Source of the DNA: an uncultured Lachnospiraceae bacterium
Lineage (GTDB): Bacteria; Bacillota; Clostridia; Lachnospirales; Lachnospiraceae
Reading direction: 5' to 3'
Assembly (NCBI GenBank): GCA_947648875.1
Contig: CANSPM010000001.1
Location: 62,001 to 126,000 of the forward strand
Length of the DNA: 64,000 nucleotides
Of the stretch, positions 35,850 to 43,843 are shown piece after piece. The position numbers and the translations under genes were made by a program. The notes below the pieces were generated by a model, which worked only from the letters and a program-made list of their open reading frames with translations, searched no databases and was not told the origin of the DNA. Every line of letters begins with the position of its first letter. Position 1 is the first letter of the stretch.

Positions 35850-36029
35850 ATAGTTGCCCTCCTGATAAAAAGTTTTACATATTCCCTGCCTGCTGCCCGG
35901 GAGTATGCTGCATAAAGTTCGCGATTGCCTCTTCAGGCAGATCAGCTCCGGCGCAGTCATATGTTTCCGGCGTTTGCGCGCATATGCCTTCCGCAGGCGG
36001 CTGCTCTCCTGATGACAGATTCTATTTAT

Positions 36030-36064
36030 ATTATAGAATACAAAGAAATGTAAGAAAAGCCTAT
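36030..36064 (-). promoter_or_regulatory. Promoter for uxuA-uxuB with weak -35
   Basis: On the minus strand TATAAT (36035-36030) is perfect, but 17 bp upstream there is only TTTTCT. This is the picture of an activator-dependent promoter and suits the divergent AraC regulator. Confidence 0.55.
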
Positions 36065-36071
36065 AAGTTGC

Positions 36072-36100
36072 TTGAAAAAGTGTAAAAATTGCTCTATTAT
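36072..36100 (+). promoter_or_regulatory. Promoter for the AraC regulator gene
   Basis: TTGAAA (36072-36077), 17 bp, TATTAT (36095-36100). Transcription from it would give a 5' leader of about 150 nt that contains the conserved motif at 36191-36253. Confidence 0.65.
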
Positions 36101-36190
36101 AGGGATAGAATCTTTTGGAGCAGGTGTGCTTGATATAATATATCCATTTTGGCAGAGTGTATCCGGCAGAGAGCGGCGCGGAGGGGAAAT

Positions 36191-36253
36191 GTAAAATATT
36201 GAGTCGAGGGGACTTTACCCTTTAGAGACGTCGCGCGGTGATATAATTGGGGG
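36191..36253 (+). promoter_or_regulatory. Conserved leader motif, copy B
   Basis: This segment matches 46768-46822 upstream of the Cys-rich protein over about 50 bp. Shared parts are TTGARTCG, GGGAYTTTACCCTT, AGAG, TCGSGCGGYGAT and a terminal TGGRGG that is the ribosome site. A four-base stem with loop CGCGG (GTCG/TGAT) is kept in both copies with paired changes. Confidence 0.55.
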
Positions 36254-36260
36254 AACGGGC

Positions 36261-37157
36261 ATGCAGGAATTTAAACGACATCAGTTGGAAGCTACGGATG
36301 AGCGGCAGTATATGATCCGGGAAGGCTATGAGGTCTATGAGAAACAGGGGGCGCCATTGGGAGCGCTGGCCTTTCATTATCACAGCTTTTATGAAATTAT
36401 CTATGTGTTGGCGGGAGAGTATTCTTCCATGTTGGAAAATCAGACGTATCACATGAAAAAAGGAGATTTTCTGCTGATTGACTGCAATATAATGCACAAA
36501 TACCACTTTGTTGAAAAGAAGCATGATTCCTCCAGACGCATTATATTATGGGTCACCAGAGAGATGTTGCAAAACCTATCCGGCGAGGGGCTGGATCTGA
36601 GCGCCTGTTTTCGCGGACGGGGCTCCTGCGCCTATCATTTTCCCATCTATTATGAAGAGATGCTGAGAGGTTACCTGTTGAAACTGGTGATGGCGGAGCT
36701 GCCGGATGTGCCCTCACAGAGGGCCAAACAGGTGCTGGACCGGGGGTATCTGACCCTGTTTTTCGGTTATTTGAACGTGTTGTGTCCCCGGCGGGAGTAT
36801 GGTTTTTCACGGGAAGACATGGTATTTCATCCCATGGTGGAGCAGGTGGCCGACTATATTGACAGACATATCACCAGGGGGATTACCGTGGAGGAACTGG
36901 CGGACCATGTACACATGAGCAAGTACCATTTCCTGCGTAAGTTCAAAGAGCAGACGGGAATGACGGTCCATAATTTCGTGTTGAACAAACGTCTGATTCA
37001 TGCCAGCGAGGAACTGGTACAGGGAAGGAGTCTGACCGAAGCCTGGCAGAATGCGGGATTTACGGACTATTCCTCCTTTCTGAGAAATTTCAAGAAAGCC
37101 TTTGGAGTTTCACCGGGGAGATATCGGGAACAGATCCCCCAGTCCCTGGTTCTCTAA
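36261..37157 (+). CDS. AraC family regulator next to uxuA-uxuB
   Basis: This 298-residue regulator has an N-terminal cupin sensor (FHYHSFYEIIYVLAGEYSSM, KKGDFLLIDCNIMHKYHF) and a C-terminal AraC double helix-turn-helix (VADYIDRHITRGITVEELAD, MSKYHFLRKFKEQTGMTVHN, VSPGRYRE). GGGGGAAC lies before ATG 36261. Divergence from uxuA across a 411-bp region suggests it activates hexuronate use when its ligand is bound; that is inference from position. Its long leader carries a sequence shared with an unrelated gene. Confidence 0.9.
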   Translation: MQEFKRHQLEATDERQYMIREGYEVYEKQGAPLGALAFHYHSFYEIIYVLAGEYSSMLENQTYHMKKGDFLLIDCNIMHKYHFVEKKHDSSRRIILWVTREMLQNLSGEGLDLSACFRGRGSCAYHFPIYYEEMLRGYLLKLVMAELPDVPSQRAKQVLDRGYLTLFFGYLNVLCPRREYGFSREDMVFHPMVEQVADYIDRHITRGITVEELADHVHMSKYHFLRKFKEQTGMTVHNFVLNKRLIHASEELVQGRSLTEAWQNAGFTDYSSFLRNFKKAFGVSPGRYREQIPQSLVL

Positions 37158-37264
37158 AAAAAGACTGTGGACATTTCAAATAGAATATTGTAAAATATAG
37201 GCGGTGCCATATCAGACGAATATTACAGACCAGTGGGTCTAAAGTGGGTAGAAGGGGAGGTCAT

Positions 37265-37627
37265 ATGACGACGAAGGAATGCTATGAATTGATGGGGGCG
37301 GACTATGAGGATGTGCTGGGACGCCTGATGATGGAGAAGCTGGTCAAGAAATTTTTGTATAAGTTTGCGGATGCCAAAGATATGGAAGATTTGAAGTCTT
37401 CCCTGGCGGCAAAAGATTATGAAACGGCCTTCCGCATGGCACATAATTTAAAAGGGGTATGCGCGAATCTGAGTATTACGAAGCTGGGAGCATCCAGTTC
37501 CGAATTGTGTGAGGAACTCAGAGGGGGTTGCAATACCGACAGAGTAGAGCCCTTGCTGGCCGTGGTATTGGAGGATTACGACGCGACACTGGCCGCTATC
37601 AGACAATTGCAGGCGTCGGAGGGCTGA
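37265..37627 (+). CDS. HPt phosphotransfer domain protein
   Basis: This 120-residue stand-alone histidine phosphotransfer protein passes phosphoryl groups between a hybrid kinase and a response regulator. The phosphorylatable His is H60 in FRMAHNLKGVCANL (H-x-L-K-G motif) inside an all-helical fold. ATG 37265 follows GGGGAGG. The next gene encodes a response regulator with an HD-GYP output, so both likely belong to one phosphorelay; no sensor kinase is in the window. Confidence 0.85.
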   Translation: MTTKECYELMGADYEDVLGRLMMEKLVKKFLYKFADAKDMEDLKSSLAAKDYETAFRMAHNLKGVCANLSITKLGASSSELCEELRGGCNTDRVEPLLAVVLEDYDATLAAIRQLQASEG

Positions 37628-37651
37628 TATGTAAGGGGGCGGGAAACTTTG

Positions 37652-37834
37652 GCGGATGCGCCCTCGCAGCTGAGAAATTTCCCCCAGGCGGGCTCTGTAG
37701 CACGGGGGCGGAACGCAAAATAAGAAAAACAGTCTCGGAATGTAAGGAGTCAGGATAATCTGCGGATGCGCCCTTTACAGCTGCGTATTTTTCCGTAGGA
37801 AGGTCCTGTAGTGCAGAGACGGAATTTTAATAAG
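37652..37834 (+). repeat. Two diverged copies of a 73-bp repeat between HPt and response regulator
   Basis: Copy 1 (37652-37724) and copy 2 (37762-37834) both begin GCGGATGCGCCCT and end AATAAG, with CAGCTG, a CTGTAG and a G-rich/CGGAA block in between. They are the same length and start 110 bp apart. Copy 2 ends just before the AAGGAAGGA ribosome site of the response regulator. A segment near 46578-46620 after yitT may be a third, weaker copy. Confidence 0.65.
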
Positions 37835-37853
37835 GAAGGATTAAAAACGCAAT

Positions 37854-38957
37854 ATGGGCAATACGGTTTTAGTAGTGGACGATATGGAGATCAACCGGGA
37901 GATTCTGAGAGAAATTCTCAGTGAAGAATATCCGGTGGAGACAGCGGAGGATGGCTGCAAGGCCTTGCGGATTATTGAGGAGAGGCATGAGGAACTGGCA
38001 GTGGTGCTGCTGGATCTGATGATGCCTGAGATGGACGGATTTGCGGTGCTGGAGGTGATGAAGGAGAAGGGATGGTTTGATAAGGTCCCGGTGTTGATCA
38101 TCAGCGGCGAGACCTCTGTCAAGGCGGAGAGGAAATGTTTTGACTATCACATTTCCGATTTTATCCGCAAGCCCTTTGACAATGCTCTCGTGAAAAAGAG
38201 AGTGGGCAATGTGGTGAACCTGTTCCACTATCAGCGGAATCTGGAAGACAAGGTGCATGAGCAGACCAGGACCCTGCGGGAACAGAATGAACTGTTGCGG
38301 TTTCAGGCCGACAAGCTGAAAAAGAGCAACACAAACATTATAGAAATTCTGGGTACGGTGGTGGAGTACCGTGATTTTGAGAGCGGCGAGCATATTAACC
38401 GCGTCAAGGGATATACCCGTATACTGGCAGAGCGCCTGGCCAAGGAGTATCCGGAGTATGGGCTTGATCAGGATAAGATTGATGTGATTGTCTCGGCCAG
38501 CGCACTGCATGATGTGGGTAAAATAGCCATTCCCGACAATATTCTGTTAAAGCCGGGCAAACTCACCAACGAAGAGTTTGCCTGCATGAAGACCCATACT
38601 ACCAGAGGGGGCGAAATTTTGCAGAATATCCGGAACGCCTGGGACGATGAGTACGGTAAGATCAGTTATCAGATTTGCCGTCATCATCATGAGAAGTTTG
38701 ACGGGCGGGGATATCCGGACGGACTGGTGGGAGACGAGATCCCCATTGCCGCCCAGATCGTTTCCATTGCGGATGTATACGACGCGCTGGTCAACGAGCG
38801 GGTCTATAAGGACGCGTTTCCCAAGGAGGAGGCGTTCCGCATGATAACAGAGGGGGAGTGCGGAAAGTTCAACCCCAGGTTGCTGGAGTGTTTTCGCATA
38901 GAGCGCAAGGCATTTGAGGACTTAAAGATATCCTACGATCATATGGAAAATAAGTAA
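37854..38957 (+). CDS. Response regulator with HD-GYP domain (c-di-GMP phosphodiesterase)
   Basis: This 367-residue two-domain protein has a receiver (residues 3-123, VLVVDDMEINRE, phospho-acceptor D54 in VLLDLMMPEMDG, KPF switch) followed by a coiled linker (about 125-160) and an HD-GYP domain (about 165-345). Catalytic signs are H219-D220 in LHDVGKIAIPD, HTTRGG, HHHEKFDGRGYPDGL and DVYDALVNERVYK. HD-GYP proteins degrade cyclic di-GMP and usually control motility or biofilm. It is next to the HPt gene, and the phosphoryl group may come from there. A terminator follows. Confidence 0.93.
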   Translation: MGNTVLVVDDMEINREILREILSEEYPVETAEDGCKALRIIEERHEELAVVLLDLMMPEMDGFAVLEVMKEKGWFDKVPVLIISGETSVKAERKCFDYHISDFIRKPFDNALVKKRVGNVVNLFHYQRNLEDKVHEQTRTLREQNELLRFQADKLKKSNTNIIEILGTVVEYRDFESGEHINRVKGYTRILAERLAKEYPEYGLDQDKIDVIVSASALHDVGKIAIPDNILLKPGKLTNEEFACMKTHTTRGGEILQNIRNAWDDEYGKISYQICRHHHEKFDGRGYPDGLVGDEIPIAAQIVSIADVYDALVNERVYKDAFPKEEAFRMITEGECGKFNPRLLECFRIERKAFEDLKISYDHMENK

Positions 38958-38970
38958 TGCCGAAAGTGTG

Positions 38971-39010
38971 AAAGAGGGGGAGTCTCCTGCCTGGGGATAT
39001 CCTCTTTTTT
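38971..39010 (+). terminator. Terminator after the HD-GYP gene
   Basis: AAAGAGG (38971-38977) pairs with CCTCTTT (39001-39007) with a GC-rich inner part, followed by TTT. Confidence 0.65.
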
Positions 39011-39149
39011 GCTCTTTATACCACAGCATACCCGGAAAAGTTCTGATCCCTGACCGAGGCTTGTGGACCGGGGAACCGGAGATATGTTTTATACAGAGAA
39101 TGAAATTGTGGCATACTATGACGGAAGAAGCGATATGCGGAGAGAAAAG

Positions 39150-40142
39150 ATGGACGGAATCAGAAAAGAGCATAACTGCCAGGTGAGAATGGCATATGAC
39201 AAAGTGCAGGCGGTGCTGCGGGAAGTAAGGAATGTGGTAAGAGGTAAGGACGACTGTGTGGAAAAGGCATTTTCCGCCATATTGGCCGGGGGGCATATTT
39301 TGATCGAGGATGTGCCGGGGGTGGGCAAGACTACCCTGGCGGTAGCTTTCTCCCATGCTCTGGCGCTGGAAAACCACAGAGTACAGTTTACGCCGGATGT
39401 ACAGCCCTCTGATATACTGGGTTTTTCCATGTACAACAAGGACTTGGGTACTTTTTCCTATCATCCCGGCCCCGTTATGTGTAATCTTTTTCTGGCGGAT
39501 GAGATTAACCGAACCTCTCCCAAGACACAGTCGGCGCTGCTGGAGGTCATGGAGGAGGGCTGTGTCACCGTAGACGGCGAGAGTCATCCGGTGCCTGCGC
39601 CGTTTATTGTGATGGCAACCCAGAATCCCAAGGGCAGCGCGGGCACACAGTTGCTGCCGGACTCCCAGCTGGACCGCTTTATGATCAGTATGCGCATGGG
39701 CTATCCGGATCTGATAGACGAAATTGAGATCGCCAAGGGCAGGAGTCAGCGCGACCGTTTAAAGGAGACTTCGCGGGTGCTTTCAGCCGAGGATTTGCTG
39801 GCATTGCAGAGTCTGGTAGAGCGGGTATTTATCCACGACAATATCTATAAATATATTGTGCGTCTGGTGGAGGCTACCCGTCAGAACAGTTATGTGGAAC
39901 TTGGGGTCAGTCCCAGAGGAACCATCGCCTGTACTCGTATGGTCAGGGCCAGGGCTTTTATACAGGGCAGGAATTATGTGATTCCGGAGGACGTGGCGGC
40001 AATATTTCCGGATGTGGCGGGGCATCGGCTCCAACTGGGGACCAGGGCCCGCGTGGCCCATGTGACGGCGGAAACCGTGCTGGAACATATTCTGCTACAG
40101 GAGAAACAGCCGGTATCTTATAGGAAGAATCAGGGGGAATGA
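39150..40142 (+). CDS. MoxR family AAA+ ATPase
   Basis: This AAA+ chaperone-like ATPase (330 residues from this start) works with the DUF58 and transglutaminase proteins encoded next. Walker A is EDVPGVGKTT, Walker B NLFLADEINR, with sensor-1 region MATQNP and arginine-finger region QLDRFM. Several starts are possible: GTG 39063, ATG 39084, 39135, 39150 and 39189. I prefer 39150 because CGGAGAG precedes it at good spacing and the length fits the family. The stop overlaps the next ATG (ATGA). MoxR systems are thought to assemble metal- or envelope-associated complexes, but the client here is unknown. Confidence 0.9.
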   Translation: MDGIRKEHNCQVRMAYDKVQAVLREVRNVVRGKDDCVEKAFSAILAGGHILIEDVPGVGKTTLAVAFSHALALENHRVQFTPDVQPSDILGFSMYNKDLGTFSYHPGPVMCNLFLADEINRTSPKTQSALLEVMEEGCVTVDGESHPVPAPFIVMATQNPKGSAGTQLLPDSQLDRFMISMRMGYPDLIDEIEIAKGRSQRDRLKETSRVLSAEDLLALQSLVERVFIHDNIYKYIVRLVEATRQNSYVELGVSPRGTIACTRMVRARAFIQGRNYVIPEDVAAIFPDVAGHRLQLGTRARVAHVTAETVLEHILLQEKQPVSYRKNQGE

Positions 40143-41224
40143 TGATTCGTTTTCTTTTGGGGCTGCTGGGGGCGGCAGGGGGATTATATATTGCGTCTTT
40201 ATACGAGAACAGTTCCATCGCGCTGCTTGGCTGTACCCATATGTTTCTGATGGCGCTTTCCTTTTTCTATATTCTGTATGAAATGGAAAGTGTAAGGATT
40301 ACACTGGACATGCCGCCCGTCATGGCGGATCAGGGGGAGTCGGTCCATATTCGGCTCCGGGTAAAGCGCCGATATCGGGGCTGTTGCGGTATTATAAGGG
40401 TACAGGTGGCAGTGGTTCGGAAAGATCTGCGCTCCGCCACAAGGCATAAGTGGCTGCGGATGGAGAGTGGTTTGGAGTCGGCGGACTGCTTCCTGTCCAT
40501 CGCGGAGCCGGGCAGCTATGAAATTTTGCTGCGACGGGTGAGAGTCTATGATTTGACGGGATTGTTCTGCCTGGAACAGCGCAGAGCAGTCAGAGGGGAG
40601 AGGGCTTCACTGGGGGTGCTTCCCAGAATCTATCCTATGGGGATTTCTCTTTCTGAGGCTGTACGCGGTTTTGTAGGAGAAGCGGAAATGTATGACTCTG
40701 TGCGAAGCGGCACGGATGCAAGTGAGACCTTGCAGCTGCGTCCTTTTCGGGATGGAGACGAACTGAGGAACATTCACTGGAAGCTCAGTGCCAAGGAGGG
40801 TGAACTGATTGTCAGGGAAAACAGTATGCCCAAGGGCTGCGCGGTGTCAGTGCTGGTGGAGTCGGTGGCCGTCGGGGGAGAGGCGATGCTACAGTGTGTC
40901 GCCAGTCTGTCCTTCTGTCTGATGGACCGGGAGTGTCCTCATTATGTGGCCTGGTATAACGATGGCCTACAGGATATCGTGCGGGTGCGGGTAGACAATG
41001 AGGAAAGTTTTTATGAGGCCCAGCTGCGGCTTCTGCGGGAAGGGGGCGCCAAAGGAAAAACGGACATAGTGGCGCGATACCGGGAAAAATACAGTGGCGA
41101 ACCGGTGCTGCACCGGATTTATGTGGGAGCAGGTCCCTGCTTTCGAATGGACGACCGGGAGACGCTGCGCTTTAAGTCCTCCTCCCTGGAGAGGGAACTG
41201 GGGGGAGTAGAGTTGACGCTGTAG
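40139..41224 (+). CDS. DUF58 membrane protein
   Basis: This 361-residue protein has two N-terminal membrane segments, then the DUF58 core with LRPFRDGDELRNIHWKLSAKEGELIVREN-like signature (visible as DGDELRNIHWKLSAKEGEL). DUF58 proteins carry a VWA-like fold and act with MoxR ATPases. Its start overlaps the MoxR stop by four bases, and the transglutaminase gene follows after 34 bp, giving the common MoxR-DUF58-transglutaminase order. Role in the envelope is inferred from the family. Confidence 0.9.
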   Translation: MMIRFLLGLLGAAGGLYIASLYENSSIALLGCTHMFLMALSFFYILYEMESVRITLDMPPVMADQGESVHIRLRVKRRYRGCCGIIRVQVAVVRKDLRSATRHKWLRMESGLESADCFLSIAEPGSYEILLRRVRVYDLTGLFCLEQRRAVRGERASLGVLPRIYPMGISLSEAVRGFVGEAEMYDSVRSGTDASETLQLRPFRDGDELRNIHWKLSAKEGELIVRENSMPKGCAVSVLVESVAVGGEAMLQCVASLSFCLMDRECPHYVAWYNDGLQDIVRVRVDNEESFYEAQLRLLREGGAKGKTDIVARYREKYSGEPVLHRIYVGAGPCFRMDDRETLRFKSSSLERELGGVELTL

Positions 41225-41258
41225 GGAATATGTGGAACTAAAACAGGAGAGTGATAGG

Positions 41259-43811
41259 ATGGGCAAAAGGCCCCGGGTTAGCTGGCAGGAGAGTCAGAAT
41301 GCCGAAAAATCGCAGAACGGGCGGCTGTCAGGAGGGCTTCTGACGCTGTACATTTTGTATGCGGCTTCACTGAGTCTGTTGCTTCTTTATGCTACGGCGC
41401 GGATTTTCGAGGACCGGTTCGGGCCTCTGCTTAAGGAGGGCGGACCTGGATATCTTTGGGTGACCGTGTTGTTGATACCAGTGATTCTCGTCTGGAATGA
41501 GACGCTGTATAACAGGGGCAAGAACAGGCTGCGTCTGGTGGGCAGTCTGGTGCTGCTGGCAATGGCTCTGCTTGGCGCCTGGCATTATTACCGGGAATGT
41601 GTCTGGCAGCTGGTCAGGGGCTGTTCGGGGCTGGTTCAGCGTTATCTGGATGCCTGGAACAGTTATTATCTGACTTCCCTGAGCATAGAGCAGGCACTCC
41701 GGGGAGGCAGAGCGGAGGAGCAGTTGGCCGAAGCGATGCTGCTTGCCGTGGGAATGATCCTTTTACAGACTTTTTCCGCCATGCTGCGAAAGAGGTCTGT
41801 TCTGCTTCTTATGCCGGTGGCCGTGCTGGCGGCGGAGATGATGGTGGGGCTGACTCCCGGGGCAGGTGGGATGGTCTGCCTGTTTGTCGCGGGGGTGCTG
41901 GGGCTGCATCTGGACCGTCACAGAAGATTTCGGGCGGCTCCGTCGTTGGCGCTGGCGGGCCTGATGGTTCTGCTGCTGTCGGTGAACGCGGTATTGTTGG
42001 AAGAACCTGTATCCCGGATTCTTCTGACACATGATCGACTACAGGATTTTCAACACCGGATGGAGCGGGGAATCCGGGAGTATGACTGGCAGGCCCTGCT
42101 TAAGTCCCACAGAGAGGAAAGGCTGGACAATCGGAAGCCCGAATATACGCAGAAGGAGGTGTTGACCATTACGGTCAGCCAATTGCCGGCCAATAATCTG
42201 TATCTTCGGGGTTATTATGGAACAGAATATCAAGATGGCTCCTGGGACGCGGGAGGGAAGGACTTTGAGAGAGCCTGCCGCCGATATGGCATGGGCGGTG
42301 GGGAAGGGACATGGTTGCTGGCCGGGCTTGCTAGTTCTGCCAGGGCCTCAATACCCAGAGTACAATATGTACTGGAATACACAGGGCGGCGCGGCAGGGC
42401 GGCCTATCTGCCCTATGAGGCGGATCTGGAGACGGTCGGGGACGATTGTAAGGTCGGCGGCGACTATTTGGTGGAGAAACTTTGGAGTCTGGAAAGTCTG
42501 ACGTTTGAGGGATTTGTGCCCGGCAGTCTGGTCTTACAGAATAGCGGGAACGAAAATTTGGATGTTCAAAGTTTCTATTCGTGGTATAATGCGTATGTTG
42601 AGGAGCATTATCTGGAAGTCCCGGGAGAGTTGCCGGAACTGACCGGAACAGTCAATTTTCTTTTGCGGTCAGATGCCTGCATGGAAGCGAAGGAGGAACT
42701 GAAAAATGCGGAGGTGGTGGGGCGAAACCTGGCCAGGTTGACGCTTGGCAATCTGGTGGCAGAGGAATTGCGTGCCCGTGCCCGCTACAATATAGATCCA
42801 GGCAATCTGCCCAGGGGGGTAGACCCGGTGGAATACTTTCTGGGAGAGAACAGGCAGGGGTATTGTATGCACTTTGCTACGGCGGGAGCGCTGATTCTGC
42901 GGCAGCTGGGAGTGCCGGCCAGATATGTGTCGGGCTATGTGGTGCCCCCCGATCAGTTTAGGAAGACTTCGGAGGGGCACATGGCCAGCGTGAAGGACGA
43001 CGCTGCCCATGCCTGGGTAGAGATCTGGCTGGAGCAGGTGGGCTGGGTGCCGGTGGAAATGACACCGGGCTATGGAGAGGCGGGAGATGTGCTGGCGATG
43101 CCGTCATCCGGGGAGCCGGAGAGTCCCGGCCCGGACGGACAAGGGGATTGGGAACCGGATCCTTTTGATGACATGGGGATACAGGATGTGGGGATGCCGC
43201 CGATTTCTTCCATAGAGCCGTCAAATTCTGCACAGGACAAGGTACGGGGAGAGGAAGCGTCGGGAAGCACAGGGCCGGATCTTCTGACCACTGGTCTCCA
43301 AAGTCCGGAGGACTCCCATGAGGAGGAGGGATGGGGATTTGCCGGAGAAGGCGGCTGGGCTGTCTTTGGACAGAACGGCAGTCTGCGGGTGAGCCATGTG
43401 TTTTTTGCGATTCTGGGTATATCGGCGGTATTCTGCCTGGCGTGGCTGGCCGTTTTTTGTCTACTGCGCCGCAGAACTGCCTGGTGGGAGAAGGTCAGGG
43501 CAGATATGGAGAAAGGCAGTGCCAGGCGCGCAGTGAAAGTACTTAACGGAAGATTGTATAAACGGCTGAAACGAAGACGGGCGGGCATTTTGGTTTTGGG
43601 ATCGGATCGGGAGTATCTGGTGGCGCTGTGTCGGCAGTATCCCCGGATATCGCGGGAAGATTGGGAAGATTATCTGGAAGTCGTGCAGAAAGCCGTCTAT
43701 TCTCACGAAGAGATCAGTCCCAAGCAGGCGAGAAGCTGCTATGACCTGTTAAGGCGAACGGGAGCTTATGGGGGGCGTCTGATCTGTGACGCACATAAGA
43801 AGGGACAATAA
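41259..43811 (+). CDS. Transglutaminase-like membrane protein
   Basis: This 850-residue protein starts at ATG 41259 behind GGAGAG. It has five to six N-terminal membrane helices (about residues 20-235), an extracytoplasmic part with a DUF3488-like region, and a transglutaminase core: C536 in QGYCMHFATAGALILRQLG, H584 in AAHAWVEIWL, and an acidic residue in VPVEMTPGYG, where Glu stands in the place often held by Asp. A Pro/Ser/Glu-rich linker (about 605-710) and one more helix (about 715-740) lead to a cytoplasmic tail that contains a DUF4129-like helical part. Such proteins probably crosslink or cleave surface peptides together with MoxR/DUF58. Confidence 0.9.
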   Translation: MGKRPRVSWQESQNAEKSQNGRLSGGLLTLYILYAASLSLLLLYATARIFEDRFGPLLKEGGPGYLWVTVLLIPVILVWNETLYNRGKNRLRLVGSLVLLAMALLGAWHYYRECVWQLVRGCSGLVQRYLDAWNSYYLTSLSIEQALRGGRAEEQLAEAMLLAVGMILLQTFSAMLRKRSVLLLMPVAVLAAEMMVGLTPGAGGMVCLFVAGVLGLHLDRHRRFRAAPSLALAGLMVLLLSVNAVLLEEPVSRILLTHDRLQDFQHRMERGIREYDWQALLKSHREERLDNRKPEYTQKEVLTITVSQLPANNLYLRGYYGTEYQDGSWDAGGKDFERACRRYGMGGGEGTWLLAGLASSARASIPRVQYVLEYTGRRGRAAYLPYEADLETVGDDCKVGGDYLVEKLWSLESLTFEGFVPGSLVLQNSGNENLDVQSFYSWYNAYVEEHYLEVPGELPELTGTVNFLLRSDACMEAKEELKNAEVVGRNLARLTLGNLVAEELRARARYNIDPGNLPRGVDPVEYFLGENRQGYCMHFATAGALILRQLGVPARYVSGYVVPPDQFRKTSEGHMASVKDDAAHAWVEIWLEQVGWVPVEMTPGYGEAGDVLAMPSSGEPESPGPDGQGDWEPDPFDDMGIQDVGMPPISSIEPSNSAQDKVRGEEASGSTGPDLLTTGLQSPEDSHEEEGWGFAGEGGWAVFGQNGSLRVSHVFFAILGISAVFCLAWLAVFCLLRRRTAWWEKVRADMEKGSARRAVKVLNGRLYKRLKRRRAGILVLGSDREYLVALCRQYPRISREDWEDYLEVVQKAVYSHEEISPKQARSCYDLLRRTGAYGGRLICDAHKKGQ

Positions 43812-43843
43812 GAGACATTATAAAGTAAAAACAGGAGGAAACT

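Noticed and set aside
39063..39149. N-terminal extension of the MoxR protein from GTG 39063
   Set aside because: Weak ribosome site and residues unlike the family; ATG 39150 gives a better site and a usual length.
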